This document shows, piece after piece, positions 1-8,003 of a DNA stretch of 47,344 bases. The position numbers were made by a program, and so were the translations under genes. The stretch lies in assembly GCA_030609055.1 (NCBI GenBank), contig JAUWCZ010000004.1:1-47344 (forward strand), given 5' to 3'. Positions within the stretch are counted from its first letter, which is position 1; every line of letters starts with the position of its first letter. The DNA is from Chloroflexota bacterium (GTDB lineage Bacteria; Chloroflexota; Anaerolineae; Anaerolineales; UBA11858). The notes beneath the pieces were generated by a model. It was given only the letters and a program-made list of their open reading frames with translations. It was not told the origin of the DNA and searched no databases.

Positions 1-647
1 CAGGCACAGCAGTTGCAGATAGCATAAAATCGATTCAGCATGGCATCTTTGAAAAACGCATGGTGAACGTGTCCCTGTTCATGTTCTGCCTGAAGAATAT
101 CCATGGCTTCCAGGGAAGAAATCAGGCGAGCTTTTTCAGGCTGGTGTTCCAGTATAAAACTCACAAATGGATCACCAATGATTAGGCACACATCCAAGGG
201 GTAGCAGGGTTCTTCGCGGGATGATCGACAGGGACAAACAAGAGCTGCAATCCGGTCCGGATTTTGCAGTATGATATCCTTCGCCCGGGTATAGGGGATA
301 ACATGTTCAAGGTCTTTAAGGATAATCTCCTCCTGGATAGATACCAGGTTTTTCGCCTCCTCAAGCGGGACTACTTTTCCATGATACGTATTCGCATACG
401 CTTCCCCATTACCATTAGAGTGGCCATCAGAATTGGGGGAAAGAAGCGAGGAAAGAAATAAGAACAGTGGTTTCAAGAAACGGTTTAGTTTATGTTCTCC
501 AGTAGCTACACCAATATATAAATATGGCCATTTTATATAAAGATATCCATGTAGAAAATCATATAAGGAGAAATCTTCCGTGTTTTTCCCCTCCTGGTAG
601 AATTCTCTTGTGGATTGTTTGATGAGCGGATGATTACTATTCTCCAT
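1..647 (-). CDS. 4Fe-4S cluster-binding protein, C-terminus cut by window edge
   Basis: An open frame runs from an ATG at 647 off the left edge, giving 215 codons with no stop. After an unremarkable N-terminal half it carries a CPC-x8-C-x4-C cluster (LVCPCRSSREEPCY then DVC) followed by IIGDPFV, and near the edge a dense cysteine stretch (ICNCCAC). This pattern resembles anaerobe 4Fe-4S proteins in which such a stretch precedes a C-terminal ferredoxin domain; that domain would lie outside the window. It is probably a cytoplasmic electron-transfer or redox-sensing protein, and the partner is unknown. A GGAG lies 10-11 nt before the ATG. The gene lies downstream of, and apart from, the terminator at 727-760, so it probably has its own promoter in 648-726. 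I am confident the gene is real but not of its exact family. Confidence 0.75.
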   Translation of the reverse strand, partial: MENSNHPLIKQSTREFYQEGKNTEDFSLYDFLHGYLYIKWPYLYIGVATGEHKLNRFLKPLFLFLSSLLSPNSDGHSNGNGEAYANTYHGKVVPLEEAKNLVSIQEEIILKDLEHVIPYTRAKDIILQNPDRIAALVCPCRSSREEPCYPLDVCLIIGDPFVSFILEHQPEKARLISSLEAMDILQAEHEQGHVHHAFFKDAMLNRFYAICNCCA

Positions 648-726
648 GGAAACCACTCTCCTCAACGATGGACGGTTGCTTGATGCTCTTCAGCTATTGT
701 ACATCATTGATTGAGTTAGTTAAATT

Positions 727-760
727 AAAAAAAGGCAGGAATATTCAAAATCTTCCTGCC
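727..760 (-). terminator. Rho-independent terminator of the GntR-SPFH operon
   Basis: Read on the minus strand, GGCAGGA pairs with TCCTGCC around an A/T-rich loop and is followed by a run of seven T. It sits 67 bases after the last gene of the leftward operon (827-2711). Confidence 0.8.
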
Positions 761-826
761 CAAACAAGACTGACTATCTATTCAACTGCTGGAAGTGGAG
801 ATATAACAGTTCGCCCTATTTGTAGT

Positions 827-1321
827 TCATGCAGCTGCAGCATTTTGCTCCTGCCAGTTTTTTGTGACCAGAAAATAGGTTAATACAAGCAAAGGCAGGG
901 GTATCGGCTGATAAATCGAAACCAGCGCCCCCCTTTTAAATGCACCCTTCGACTGAATAGCTGATAAAATCTGTCCTGCGGCATCTATAAGATAATATTT
1001 ACTCGACCAAAATTTGACCGGGGTCAATTCAAAAAAACTACCTTCCAGCTCAATCAAAAGATTTCGGGAGAAAAACCCGGGAGGTTTTGCAGTGCCCAGG
1101 ACTTCATTTTCCTCCCGGATTTGATAATGCTTTTTCCAGATACTGGGTTGTTCTATCTGATAGTTTTCACTATCAGATCCTTGAAACATACCACAGCTCC
1201 TACCGCCTTTGATCAGTAAAGTTCCCAAGTCCTGGGATAAGGTATGAAAGGTGTGCTTGGTTTTGAAAAAACCTACCACCCGAACTTCTATGAGATCCGC
1301 CGAATAGCTACCGGTATTCAT
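827..1321 (-). CDS. hypothetical protein, third gene of the GntR-SPFH operon
   Basis: A protein of 164 residues with no family I can name securely. It alternates short strand-like segments with glycines (FHTLSQDLGTLLIKGG, NEVLGTAKPPGFF, YYLIDAAGQIL) and ends in a hydrophobic stretch (about residues 136-152, PIPLPLLVLTYFLV) and an Ala-rich tail. The pattern is reminiscent of tubby-like/LURP-one/scramblase barrels with a C-terminal membrane helix, but this is a guess. A GTG at 1324 precedes the ATG at 1321; the ATG is preferred. It starts 10 bases after the SPFH stop codon, so it is almost certainly co-transcribed and may act with the SPFH protein at the membrane. Confidence 0.7.
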   Translation of the reverse strand: MNTGSYSADLIEVRVVGFFKTKHTFHTLSQDLGTLLIKGGRSCGMFQGSDSENYQIEQPSIWKKHYQIREENEVLGTAKPPGFFSRNLLIELEGSFFELTPVKFWSSKYYLIDAAGQILSAIQSKGAFKRGALVSIYQPIPLPLLVLTYFLVTKNWQEQNAAAA

Positions 1322-1331
1322 CACCTAAATC

Positions 1332-2285
1332 TCAGTCCTCACCCTCAGGTTTAATAAGCTCGTCCGCCATTCCCGTCATTGCGGTTAATCCCATTAAACC
1401 ACCCAAATTCATTGTATCTACTGCGCTTGACGGTACGATCACCATAGCTCCCTTTTCCTTCAATCCTTCAAAGAGCATATTCATTGCCCTCAGGTGAAGG
1501 GCTGTAGGATTATTCCGGTACGCTTCGGCTGCCTTTGCAAATGAGCCCGCGATTTGCTCCTCACTTTCACCCAGGATTACCCTTGCCTGGCGTTCACGCT
1601 CTGCCTGGGCTTGACGGCTCATGGCATCTTCCAACCCTCCCGGGATGACAATATCACGGATTTCCACAGATTGGACTGTGATACCCCAGGGAGTAGTCCG
1701 ATCGTCAATAATGTGTTGGAGTTCTGCATCCATGCGTGCTCTGCCAACTAAGATATCTGCCAGGTCCATCTGGCCGATGATCTCACGTAGAGCGGTTTGA
1801 GCTGCCCAAGAAATTGCTGCACGATAATCTTCCACTTCAAGAGCTGCTTTTTCAGCATCCCAAACTACCCAGAACAACACAGCATCAACATCCACTGGAA
1901 CGGTATCCTTAGTGAGAGTCCTTTCTGCAGTGAATGATGTCACCATCACACGGTGATCAATCCAGGCAGGTAATGTATCGACAATAGGTATGATCCAGAA
2001 TGGACCAGGACCCTTGAGGTTTACAAACCTGCCCAGCCGGAGATGAATTGCTTTCTCCCACTGCTCAGCCACTTTGAAGGCCAGCAGAATATATAAACCA
2101 AGGATATTCAGCACCAACAGCTCTGCAATAATCCAGATGACATACACTCTTTCATAAGCCATCCAGACTGCAGCAGCAGATGAGATCATCATCAGGACCA
2201 CAAATATCAATATAGCAACGCCGTTGACCTGGCTCTCCTTCTTCTTCTCGTATCTGAAGTTTAGTCCTGTTGGTTTAATTATCAT
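1332..2285 (-). CDS. SPFH/Band 7 domain protein (stomatin/prohibitin-like)
   Basis: A membrane scaffold protein of 317 residues. Two hydrophobic segments (about residues 21-43 and 47-70) are followed by a Band 7 domain that begins VAEQWEKAIHLRLGRF and continues through DHRVMVTSFTAERTLTKD, then a helical region with the alanine/glutamate-rich RQAQAERERQARVILGESE typical of slipins. The C-terminal tail is Gly/Met-rich (LGGLMGLTAMTGM). SPFH proteins oligomerise and organise membrane microdomains, often together with a protease (NfeD type); no NfeD is present here. The ATG is preceded by a strong AGGAGGAAGG. The gene lies 27 bases downstream of the GntR regulator, which probably controls it. Confidence 0.92.
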   Translation of the reverse strand: MIIKPTGLNFRYEKKKESQVNGVAILIFVVLMMISSAAAVWMAYERVYVIWIIAELLVLNILGLYILLAFKVAEQWEKAIHLRLGRFVNLKGPGPFWIIPIVDTLPAWIDHRVMVTSFTAERTLTKDTVPVDVDAVLFWVVWDAEKAALEVEDYRAAISWAAQTALREIIGQMDLADILVGRARMDAELQHIIDDRTTPWGITVQSVEIRDIVIPGGLEDAMSRQAQAERERQARVILGESEEQIAGSFAKAAEAYRNNPTALHLRAMNMLFEGLKEKGAMVIVPSSAVDTMNLGGLMGLTAMTGMADELIKPEGED

Positions 2286-2312
2286 TGTTTCCTTCCTCCT
2301 TTCAAATATAAA

Positions 2313-2711
2313 TCATTGCTCTCCATTCTTCTCTATCCAAACCTTCATTTCTTCCTGAAAGGCTTTTTTAATTTCAGACGGAGAATAACCTAGATTCTGG
2401 GCTTCCTCCAGGACAGCTTCGATTATGGAGTGGAGCAATTTTTGCCGTTTGCGTTCAATTTGTTCTTTATCCGGTACTCCTGTAACAAAAGTACCCTTAC
2501 CGCGCTGAGTGGAGATCACTCCATCCCGGTCTAATTCATGATATGCCCGGGCGACTGTGTTAAGGTTCACCCGAATGTCTGCAGCCAGCTCCCGGATCGT
2601 TGGCAGTTGCTCCCCCGGTTGTAATTGGCCTGCAGCTATCTGGGAATGAATACTGTCTTCTATCTGGACATATATTGGCACACTGCTGTCAGGATCTATG
2701 TTTAATTTCAT
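2313..2711 (-). CDS. GntR-family regulator, YtrA-like
   Basis: A transcription regulator of 132 residues. Residues 1-76 form the GntR winged helix (PIYVQIEDSIHSQIAAGQL, then LPTIRELAADIRVNLNTVAR, then GVISTQRGKGTFV). Only about 55 residues follow, too few for a FadR, HutC or MocR effector domain, which is the hallmark of the short YtrA subfamily. YtrA-type proteins usually repress their own operon, which often encodes membrane proteins or ABC transporters. The gene is first in an operon with an SPFH protein and a hypothetical protein. Its start has TAGGAGAAT directly upstream, and a palindrome covers the expected transcription start, which supports autoregulation. Confidence 0.93.
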   Translation of the reverse strand: MKLNIDPDSSVPIYVQIEDSIHSQIAAGQLQPGEQLPTIRELAADIRVNLNTVARAYHELDRDGVISTQRGKGTFVTGVPDKEQIERKRQKLLHSIIEAVLEEAQNLGYSPSEIKKAFQEEMKVWIEKNGEQ

Positions 2712-2726
2712 ATTCTCCTATTGTTA

Positions 2727-2744
2727 TAGTGTATTAGTACATTA
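2727..2744. promoter_or_regulatory. Operator-like palindrome for the GntR regulator
   Basis: The 18-base site TAGTGTATTAGTACATTA matches its reverse complement at 14 of 18 positions, with TGTA and TACA half sites. It begins 16 bases upstream of the GntR start codon, just downstream of the -10 box and over the expected transcription start. AGTGTA-type half sites are known for YtrA-subfamily operators. Binding is inferred. Confidence 0.6.
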
Positions 2745-2746
2745 AT

Positions 2747-2775
2747 ATTATTACATGGAATTATCAGTTTGTCAA
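2747..2775 (-). promoter_or_regulatory. Sigma70-type promoter of the GntR-SPFH operon
   Basis: On the minus strand TTGACA (2770-2775) is separated by exactly 17 bases from AATAAT (2747-2752). The expected start of transcription falls inside the palindrome at 2727-2744. Confidence 0.75.
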
Positions 2776-2872
2776 GTTTCTGATGAGGATTCCCGGGTAG
2801 ATATATAGATTGCCGTAAAGTGGATTGTGGTGATATTACATTCTCCCCTTCTCCAAGTCACCCAGTCCCTTT

Positions 2873-3325
2873 CTAAATACAGTGCCATTCAATATATAGT
2901 TCTCGATTAAAGGCAAACTCCCTCAATTCCCCCTTCCCAAGTGCGCGTTTCTTTTGCTTTTGAGCTTGTTCTTTCACCTGGCATTTTATTGTGATTTCTT
3001 CCGGAAGGGTTCCAAGATATTCCCGGCTTACCTGAGATAAATTCTCAAAAGCCCACTGAAGCGCCAAAAAGGTTTCAGGGCGATTCTTCTCTCACCATTG
3101 GGCACTTTTTTTAGGAAATTTCAGGATCCAGGTATCAAAATTTCCCACGATACTGAGTACATTTTCTTTCCGGAGTCTACGGACAACCTGATCTGGTTCA
3201 GCACCATATCCAATAAAATCCCCCAGATTCCAAATCACTTCCACATCCTGTTGCCGAGCATGGTTCAATACTGCGTCTAAGGCAGGTAACTTGGCATGAA
3301 TATCACTTATCAGCGCCACCTTCAT
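2873..3325 (-). pseudogene. Broken metallophosphoesterase (YfcE/calcineurin-like)
   Basis: The first 77 codons encode the start of a metallophosphoesterase: MKVALISDIHAKLPALDAVL contains the D-x-H metal motif, WNLGDFIGYG the GD motif and VGNFD the GN(x)D motif. A TGA at 3092-3094 then interrupts the frame. The same frame continues with family-like sequence (NRPETFLALQWAFENLSQ, then LGTLPEEI). After that the similarity fades into a Lys/Gln-rich stretch and a stop at 2873. The C-terminal metal-binding histidines (GH, HxH) expected after the LPEEI segment are missing, so the protein would be inactive even if the TGA were read through. The ATG lies 3 bases after the ppk1 stop codon, so it was probably co-transcribed with ppk1. 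Confidence 0.8.
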
Positions 3326-3328
3326 GTA

Positions 3329-5470
3329 CTACTCCGCATGATGCCAAATCCCTCGATTTTTTATCAGCCATTCCTGGGAATTAAAGGGGTCTTCATTTTC
3401 CCCCCTTTTTACAGGTTCATAAGTACCGTCTGGCAGCATGCGGCGGGCTTTCACATTATCTTTCAGGTGGATATTTAATATCTCATCTCTGATAGAGTTT
3501 CTGATGATTTCATCTTCGATAGGGAATAAAGTCTCTACTCTTCGGTAGAGATTTCGAGGCATCAAATCAGCGCTACCAAGCCAGATTTCTTCTTCCCCTC
3601 CATTGTGGAAATAATAAATTCTGGCATGTTCCAAAAACCTTCCCACAACGGATGTCACGGATATATTTTCGCTCACCCCTGGGATACCCGGGCGCAAACA
3701 GCATATTCCCCGGGTTTGAATGTCAACCTTTACTCCGGCCTGGGATGCTCGATAAAGAGCTTCAATACAATGGAGATCCACCAGAGAGTTCATTTTAAAA
3801 GCCAGGTAGCCACCACCCTGCTCCTGATGGATTTTTATTTCCCGGTCTATCCGGAAGATGATTCCCTCCTTCATATTTCCAGGTGCAACCAGCAATTTTT
3901 TGTATTCTTCATCCCGGGAATATCCAGTCAAACCATTAAACAGCGCAGAGACATCCTTACCTAAAGAAGGATCACAAGTGAAATAACCTAGATCAGCGTA
4001 TACTCTCGCTGTTTCATCATTATAGTTACCAGTCGCCAGGTGGATATAGCGGCGGATACCTTCCTGTTCGTGGCGGATCACTACACTGACTTTGGCATGT
4101 GTTTTGAGTCCTACCAGACCATATACAACGTGAACACCTGCTCGTTCCAGAGATTTTGCCCAGACGATGTTGTTCTCTTCATCAAACCGCGCTTTCAATT
4201 CAACAAGTACGGCAACTTGCTTTCCATTCTCCCGGGCATCCATCAAAGCAGCAACAACTGGTGAATCCGGACCGACCCGGTACAAAATCATTTTTATCGC
4301 TAAAACTTCCGGATCACGGGCTGCTTCACGGATGAAACGAACGACTGGATCAAAACTATCGTAGGGATGATAGATCAAGATGTTTTTCCTACGAATCACT
4401 GAGAATATGCTCTCTTCTGTAGATAGGGATGGAGGAACTGAAGGTTTAAAGGGCACATCTTTCAATTCAGGTCGATTAATTCCCATTAACTCCATTACAT
4501 CACTCAAACCGATTGGTCCATCAACAATATATATTTGATAGGATGCCACATCCAGGTTAGTCTGCAGGATATCCCGCACCTGATCCGGCATTGAACGATC
4601 AATTTCCAGACGGATAGCTGATCCAAATTGCCTCACCCGGACGCTTTCCTCAATTGCCTCCAATAAATCCGAAGCCTCATCTTCCTCAATTTCAGGATCT
4701 GCGTCCCGAGTAACCCTAAACGGGTAAGCAGCTTCAACTTTTAATCCCGGGAAAAGTAAATCCAGGTTTGCTTTCACAACCTCTTCCAACCAGACAAAGT
4801 TGGTTGAATTACGTTCATGTAATCCTAAATCTTGGTATTCATCGGCTTTTTCTTCACTGGGGATGGGTATTAAACGTGGATAATTTTTTGGTACTTTTAA
4901 CCGCGCAAACCGTTGACCGTGTTTTGGATCATGGACAACCACCGCAAGATTCATTGAAAGGTTCGATATATGAGGAAATGGATGCCCTGGGTCGAAAGCC
5001 AGGGGGGTTAACGCCGGATAAATCTCTTTCTTAAAATAACTTCGGAGTAGTTTTCTTTGTTTCCGTTTTAGTTGTTCATAATGAAGAATTTTGATTCCTT
5101 GATCTTTTAACTTGGGAAGAAGGTCATTTTGCCAGCAGTCATACTGCTCTTCTAGTTTTGGTAGTAAACGCTGGCGGATCATAGCCAATTGTTCCGATGG
5201 AAGAAAGTCATCCGGCGGAGCCTCCAAAGTGCTGGCTTCCATCTGTCTTCTTAAACCGGATACCCTGATCATATAAAATTCATCCAGGTTACTGGAAAAG
5301 ATGGCCAGAAATTTCAATCTTTCAAATAGCGGATGGGTTTCGTCCAGGGCTTCTTCCAGGACACGGTCATTGAATCGTAACCAGCTTAATTCGCGGTTGA
5401 TGTATAAGTCCGGATTTGAAAGGTCTTGGGAGCTTCCGCTCAATCTTTGTTTTATATTTTCAATGACCAT
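3329..5470 (-). CDS. ppk1: Polyphosphate kinase 1
   Basis: Reversibly polymerises the gamma phosphate of ATP into polyphosphate. The chosen ATG at 5470 has AGGGAG 7 bases upstream; an in-frame ATG at 5503 is less well placed. The product is 713 residues, near the usual 690-720. Visible in order are the N-terminal signature INRELSWLRFNDRV (about residue 24), the CHAD-like middle domain, the phospholipase-D-like catalytic domain with GLKTHAK (His about 458, the likely phosphorylated histidine), HLATGNYND (about 477), and the second H-x-R motif in GRFLEHARIYYF (about 615). The broken metallophosphoesterase follows 3 bases downstream. No pho-box-like repeat was recognised upstream. Confidence 0.96.
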   Translation of the reverse strand: MVIENIKQRLSGSSQDLSNPDLYINRELSWLRFNDRVLEEALDETHPLFERLKFLAIFSSNLDEFYMIRVSGLRRQMEASTLEAPPDDFLPSEQLAMIRQRLLPKLEEQYDCWQNDLLPKLKDQGIKILHYEQLKRKQRKLLRSYFKKEIYPALTPLAFDPGHPFPHISNLSMNLAVVVHDPKHGQRFARLKVPKNYPRLIPIPSEEKADEYQDLGLHERNSTNFVWLEEVVKANLDLLFPGLKVEAAYPFRVTRDADPEIEEDEASDLLEAIEESVRVRQFGSAIRLEIDRSMPDQVRDILQTNLDVASYQIYIVDGPIGLSDVMELMGINRPELKDVPFKPSVPPSLSTEESIFSVIRRKNILIYHPYDSFDPVVRFIREAARDPEVLAIKMILYRVGPDSPVVAALMDARENGKQVAVLVELKARFDEENNIVWAKSLERAGVHVVYGLVGLKTHAKVSVVIRHEQEGIRRYIHLATGNYNDETARVYADLGYFTCDPSLGKDVSALFNGLTGYSRDEEYKKLLVAPGNMKEGIIFRIDREIKIHQEQGGGYLAFKMNSLVDLHCIEALYRASQAGVKVDIQTRGICCLRPGIPGVSENISVTSVVGRFLEHARIYYFHNGGEEEIWLGSADLMPRNLYRRVETLFPIEDEIIRNSIRDEILNIHLKDNVKARRMLPDGTYEPVKRGENEDPFNSQEWLIKNRGIWHHAE

Positions 5471-5981
5471 TGCTAACTCCCTGAAGAATAAACTCAAAAA
5501 CAATACAGATTGAGTCTTTATTTACATCTCTAGGACCCAAAAGGAGTTGTATAGACAAATCATATCCTCTAGGGAAAAAATTTTACCACAGACCGGATCT
5601 ATTTTTTTTCTCTAGTATTGAAACTCAACCTTATGCCTTATTCTCACCTCCCGATAAGCGGAAGAATTTTCAAATCACATTGACAGATTGATATTTTTTT
5701 GCACCTAAAAATACCCTGGAGATACCTCTGGAAGAGGGGTTTCCTTATAACACTGTTTGTTATCACCTACGCAGGAGCTGATCCCGGATTATAATCAAGT
5801 GGAAATAATCTCAACCTGGCCATAGGCAACTCTAGCGCATATAACCGTCAAGTGGTGTAAATAAGAAAAACTGAAACTTAAAACTCCTGCTACTTGTATA
5901 CTATATAGATAGTTGTGCAAACCATCCTTAAGAGCAGGACAACAATTATTGAAAATTGATCTGGTGTTGAAAGGTTTTATC
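5471..5981. other. Intergenic region between divergent ppk1 and a lipoprotein gene
   Basis: There is no gene in these 511 bases. A TATACT at 5897-5902 is a possible -10 for the rightward gene but has no convincing -35. A TTGACA at 5680-5685 has no -10 at the right spacing. A short hairpin (CCTCT GGA AGAGG, 5725-5737) has no T run. I see no clear regulatory element. Confidence 0.5.
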
Positions 5982-6977
5982 ATGATGAATAAAAATACTG
6001 ACCTATATTTATTATCCTTGATGATTGTTCTCGCTTTGTTGTTTTCGGGTTGCAGGCTGGAAAAAGAGCCTTTAAAAATCGGTGACCTGTCCCCTGAAGG
6101 ACAGGGATCTCCAGAACTCCCAACCGAATCCCCAAAAGAGCAGGTATATGAAGTGGGAGATATCATCAGCATTAATAACACAATTCTGGTTGTACTGGGT
6201 TGGGATCAACCACCTGGTGGTGATTTAAACCCTCCAGCAGCCGGGAAAAAGTACCTTGTTGTGGATGTTATGCTGGCTAATCAGGGAGAGAGTTCCTTCA
6301 ACATATCTCCTGTATTCCAAATGACATTAAAGGATGCAACGGGCCAGAAATATAATGTAAATGGAAAAGCGAATTTAGCTTCGGGAAGCAACTCACCCAA
6401 CGGTGAATTAAATCCTGGCGAAGTTATCCGCGGGAAGGTTGGTTTTCATGTTCCTGAGGATTTGGTAAATTTTATATTTATTTATGAGGTAAACTTAATC
6501 GGCCTGGGAGAAGTCTCTGTGAATTTAGGTCCTACTCCGGTAGCAATGGATCCACCTACAGATCTAAACCTGGCCCAACAACAAGAGGTATATCAAATTG
6601 GTGATTTGATTGAAATTTCCAATTTAGAAATCCAAGTGATCCAGGTAAACTATCCCCCTGGTACTGAGATCATAAAACCAAAAGAAGATTACAAGTTTGT
6701 ATCTGTTGATGTTACTGTTGAAAATCAGGGGAGATCACCTCAGGAGATCTCCAGCATCGTCCAGATGTATCTGAAGGACTCAACCGGCCAAAAGTACACT
6801 TTCCACCTTGGCGCTCAATCTGTTATCGATAGTGGATTACCGGATGATGAACTCCAACCCAGGGAAAAGATCCGGGGGCAGATCGGTTTTCAAGTTCCAG
6901 AAAACGCAAAGGGATTAGTGTTTGTATTTGATGCAGAAATCTTTGGATACGGCAAGGTATTTATTGCCCTAGAGTAG
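5982..6977 (+). CDS. Lipoprotein with two DUF4352-like domains
   Basis: The start is one of two adjacent ATGs (5982/5985), preceded by AAGG about 8 bases upstream; the longer upstream reading frame lacks a ribosome site. The 331-residue protein has a hydrophobic signal (LYLLSLMIVLALLF) and a lipobox ending in SGC, so it should be anchored outside the membrane. It contains two homologous beta-sandwich repeats of about 125 residues, beginning VYEVGDIISINNT and VYQIGDLIEISNL. Each holds a V-D-V-x(3)-NQG strand, then LKDATGQKY or LKDSTGQKY, and I-R-G-K/Q-V/I-G-F-x-VPE near its end. This matches the DUF4352/telomeric-repeat-factor-like fold of secreted Gram-positive and Chloroflexota proteins. Function unknown. 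Confidence 0.85.
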   Translation: MMNKNTDLYLLSLMIVLALLFSGCRLEKEPLKIGDLSPEGQGSPELPTESPKEQVYEVGDIISINNTILVVLGWDQPPGGDLNPPAAGKKYLVVDVMLANQGESSFNISPVFQMTLKDATGQKYNVNGKANLASGSNSPNGELNPGEVIRGKVGFHVPEDLVNFIFIYEVNLIGLGEVSVNLGPTPVAMDPPTDLNLAQQQEVYQIGDLIEISNLEIQVIQVNYPPGTEIIKPKEDYKFVSVDVTVENQGRSPQEISSIVQMYLKDSTGQKYTFHLGAQSVIDSGLPDDELQPREKIRGQIGFQVPENAKGLVFVFDAEIFGYGKVFIALE

Positions 6978-6998
6978 ATCAATTAAAATAGGTAACAC

Positions 6999-7985
6999 CT
7001 ACAGGCTTTCCAGGATCCCTGACCTTTTTTGGATGCGTGTGACAAGAAATGTAAGCCAGGGAGAGGGATTCTTTTTGTCAGCAAAAGACCACTCCTTCCA
7101 AGCCCGGTACATGGAGGATGCAGTATACCTTCCTTTTTCATCCACTTGATCCGTCAGGGTCTTTAATATTTCCCTGAAGCGTGGATCATTATGGGTAATT
7201 GGATACCTGCTTAGTACCTCAACAACATGCAGCAGGTCATACCAGATTAGAGGGTACTTTAATTTCCGAAAATCAGACCCAATCCCAAATAGATAGTATT
7301 TCTTTTCTCCCCGAATCTCCCAATGGTTAAGCAGTACCTCAACACCCTTCGTGGCCCTGGAATCTCCGACCAGATTTGGATCCAATGAGATCGCTTTTAG
7401 GGCATATACATTGGTAATTGGGCAAGGATCCTCGCGTCTTCCGGGGCCTTTAAACTTTCCTAACATATCAGATGAACTGCAACGCCAACCATTTTCTTCT
7501 ACCAAAGACAATATATGAGAGGTTGCTTTTTGCACCCGGAAATTATTGCCTAATCCAAAAGATAACAGGATATACAACAAAACAGTCGCATCACAAGCCA
7601 TCCAGGTCCAATACTCTCCTTCCAAACCCCCGAAACGTTTATAAAGCTGAATCCGGGTCTCATAGGCTCCGTCAGGCGATTGATGCGCCAGCACGTTCTT
7701 TACTACTTTTTCCATCCCCGGATCAGTTGCTCTTATTCCAAAATCCGCCAGGACAGACATCGTATGTAATGGGTGGTTGGCATCATTATGACGCTTTAGG
7801 GGATAACCAGGCCAGGTCGAACTCTTCTTGATTAACTCTTTAACCAGCGGGTGTTCTAACATTGCCAGCCGATCTTGAGCTGCTTCTGGGTGATCCTCAT
7901 CCATTCCGAGGATGTCAATACGCGTTCGATACCGAGTCCAGGGTTCATCAGATGAGATTAACCAGGGAATGAGATTATTCTTCAT
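6999..7985 (-). CDS. Alpha/alpha-toroid (prenyltransferase/squalene-cyclase repeat-like) protein
   Basis: A protein of 328 residues without a signal peptide. It contains repeated helix-pair units with a QxxDGxYE-like motif (LAHQSPDGAYETRIQLY, about residue 100), EENGWRCSSSD (about 165), and VDEKGRYTASS near the end. These resemble the QW-type repeats of the terpenoid cyclase/prenyltransferase toroid. The catalytic DxDD of squalene-hopene cyclase is not evident, so a cyclase activity should not be assumed. AAAGG lies 6 bases before the ATG. It is the third gene of the DUF362-polyferredoxin operon, starting 18 bases after the ferredoxin stop, a context that does not suggest a substrate. Confidence 0.75.
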   Translation of the reverse strand: MKNNLIPWLISSDEPWTRYRTRIDILGMDEDHPEAAQDRLAMLEHPLVKELIKKSSTWPGYPLKRHNDANHPLHTMSVLADFGIRATDPGMEKVVKNVLAHQSPDGAYETRIQLYKRFGGLEGEYWTWMACDATVLLYILLSFGLGNNFRVQKATSHILSLVEENGWRCSSSDMLGKFKGPGRREDPCPITNVYALKAISLDPNLVGDSRATKGVEVLLNHWEIRGEKKYYLFGIGSDFRKLKYPLIWYDLLHVVEVLSRYPITHNDPRFREILKTLTDQVDEKGRYTASSMYRAWKEWSFADKKNPSPWLTFLVTRIQKRSGILESL

Positions 7986-8003
7986 CGGTATCCTTTATGC
8001 CTC

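Noticed and set aside
3092-3094. TGA in the metallophosphoesterase as a selenocysteine or recoded codon
   Set aside because: TGA is a normal stop in many genes here, no SECIS-like hairpin was seen, and the C-terminal metal-binding part is missing anyway.
5680-5685. TTGACA as a promoter -35
   Set aside because: No -10-like sequence lies 16-18 bases downstream.
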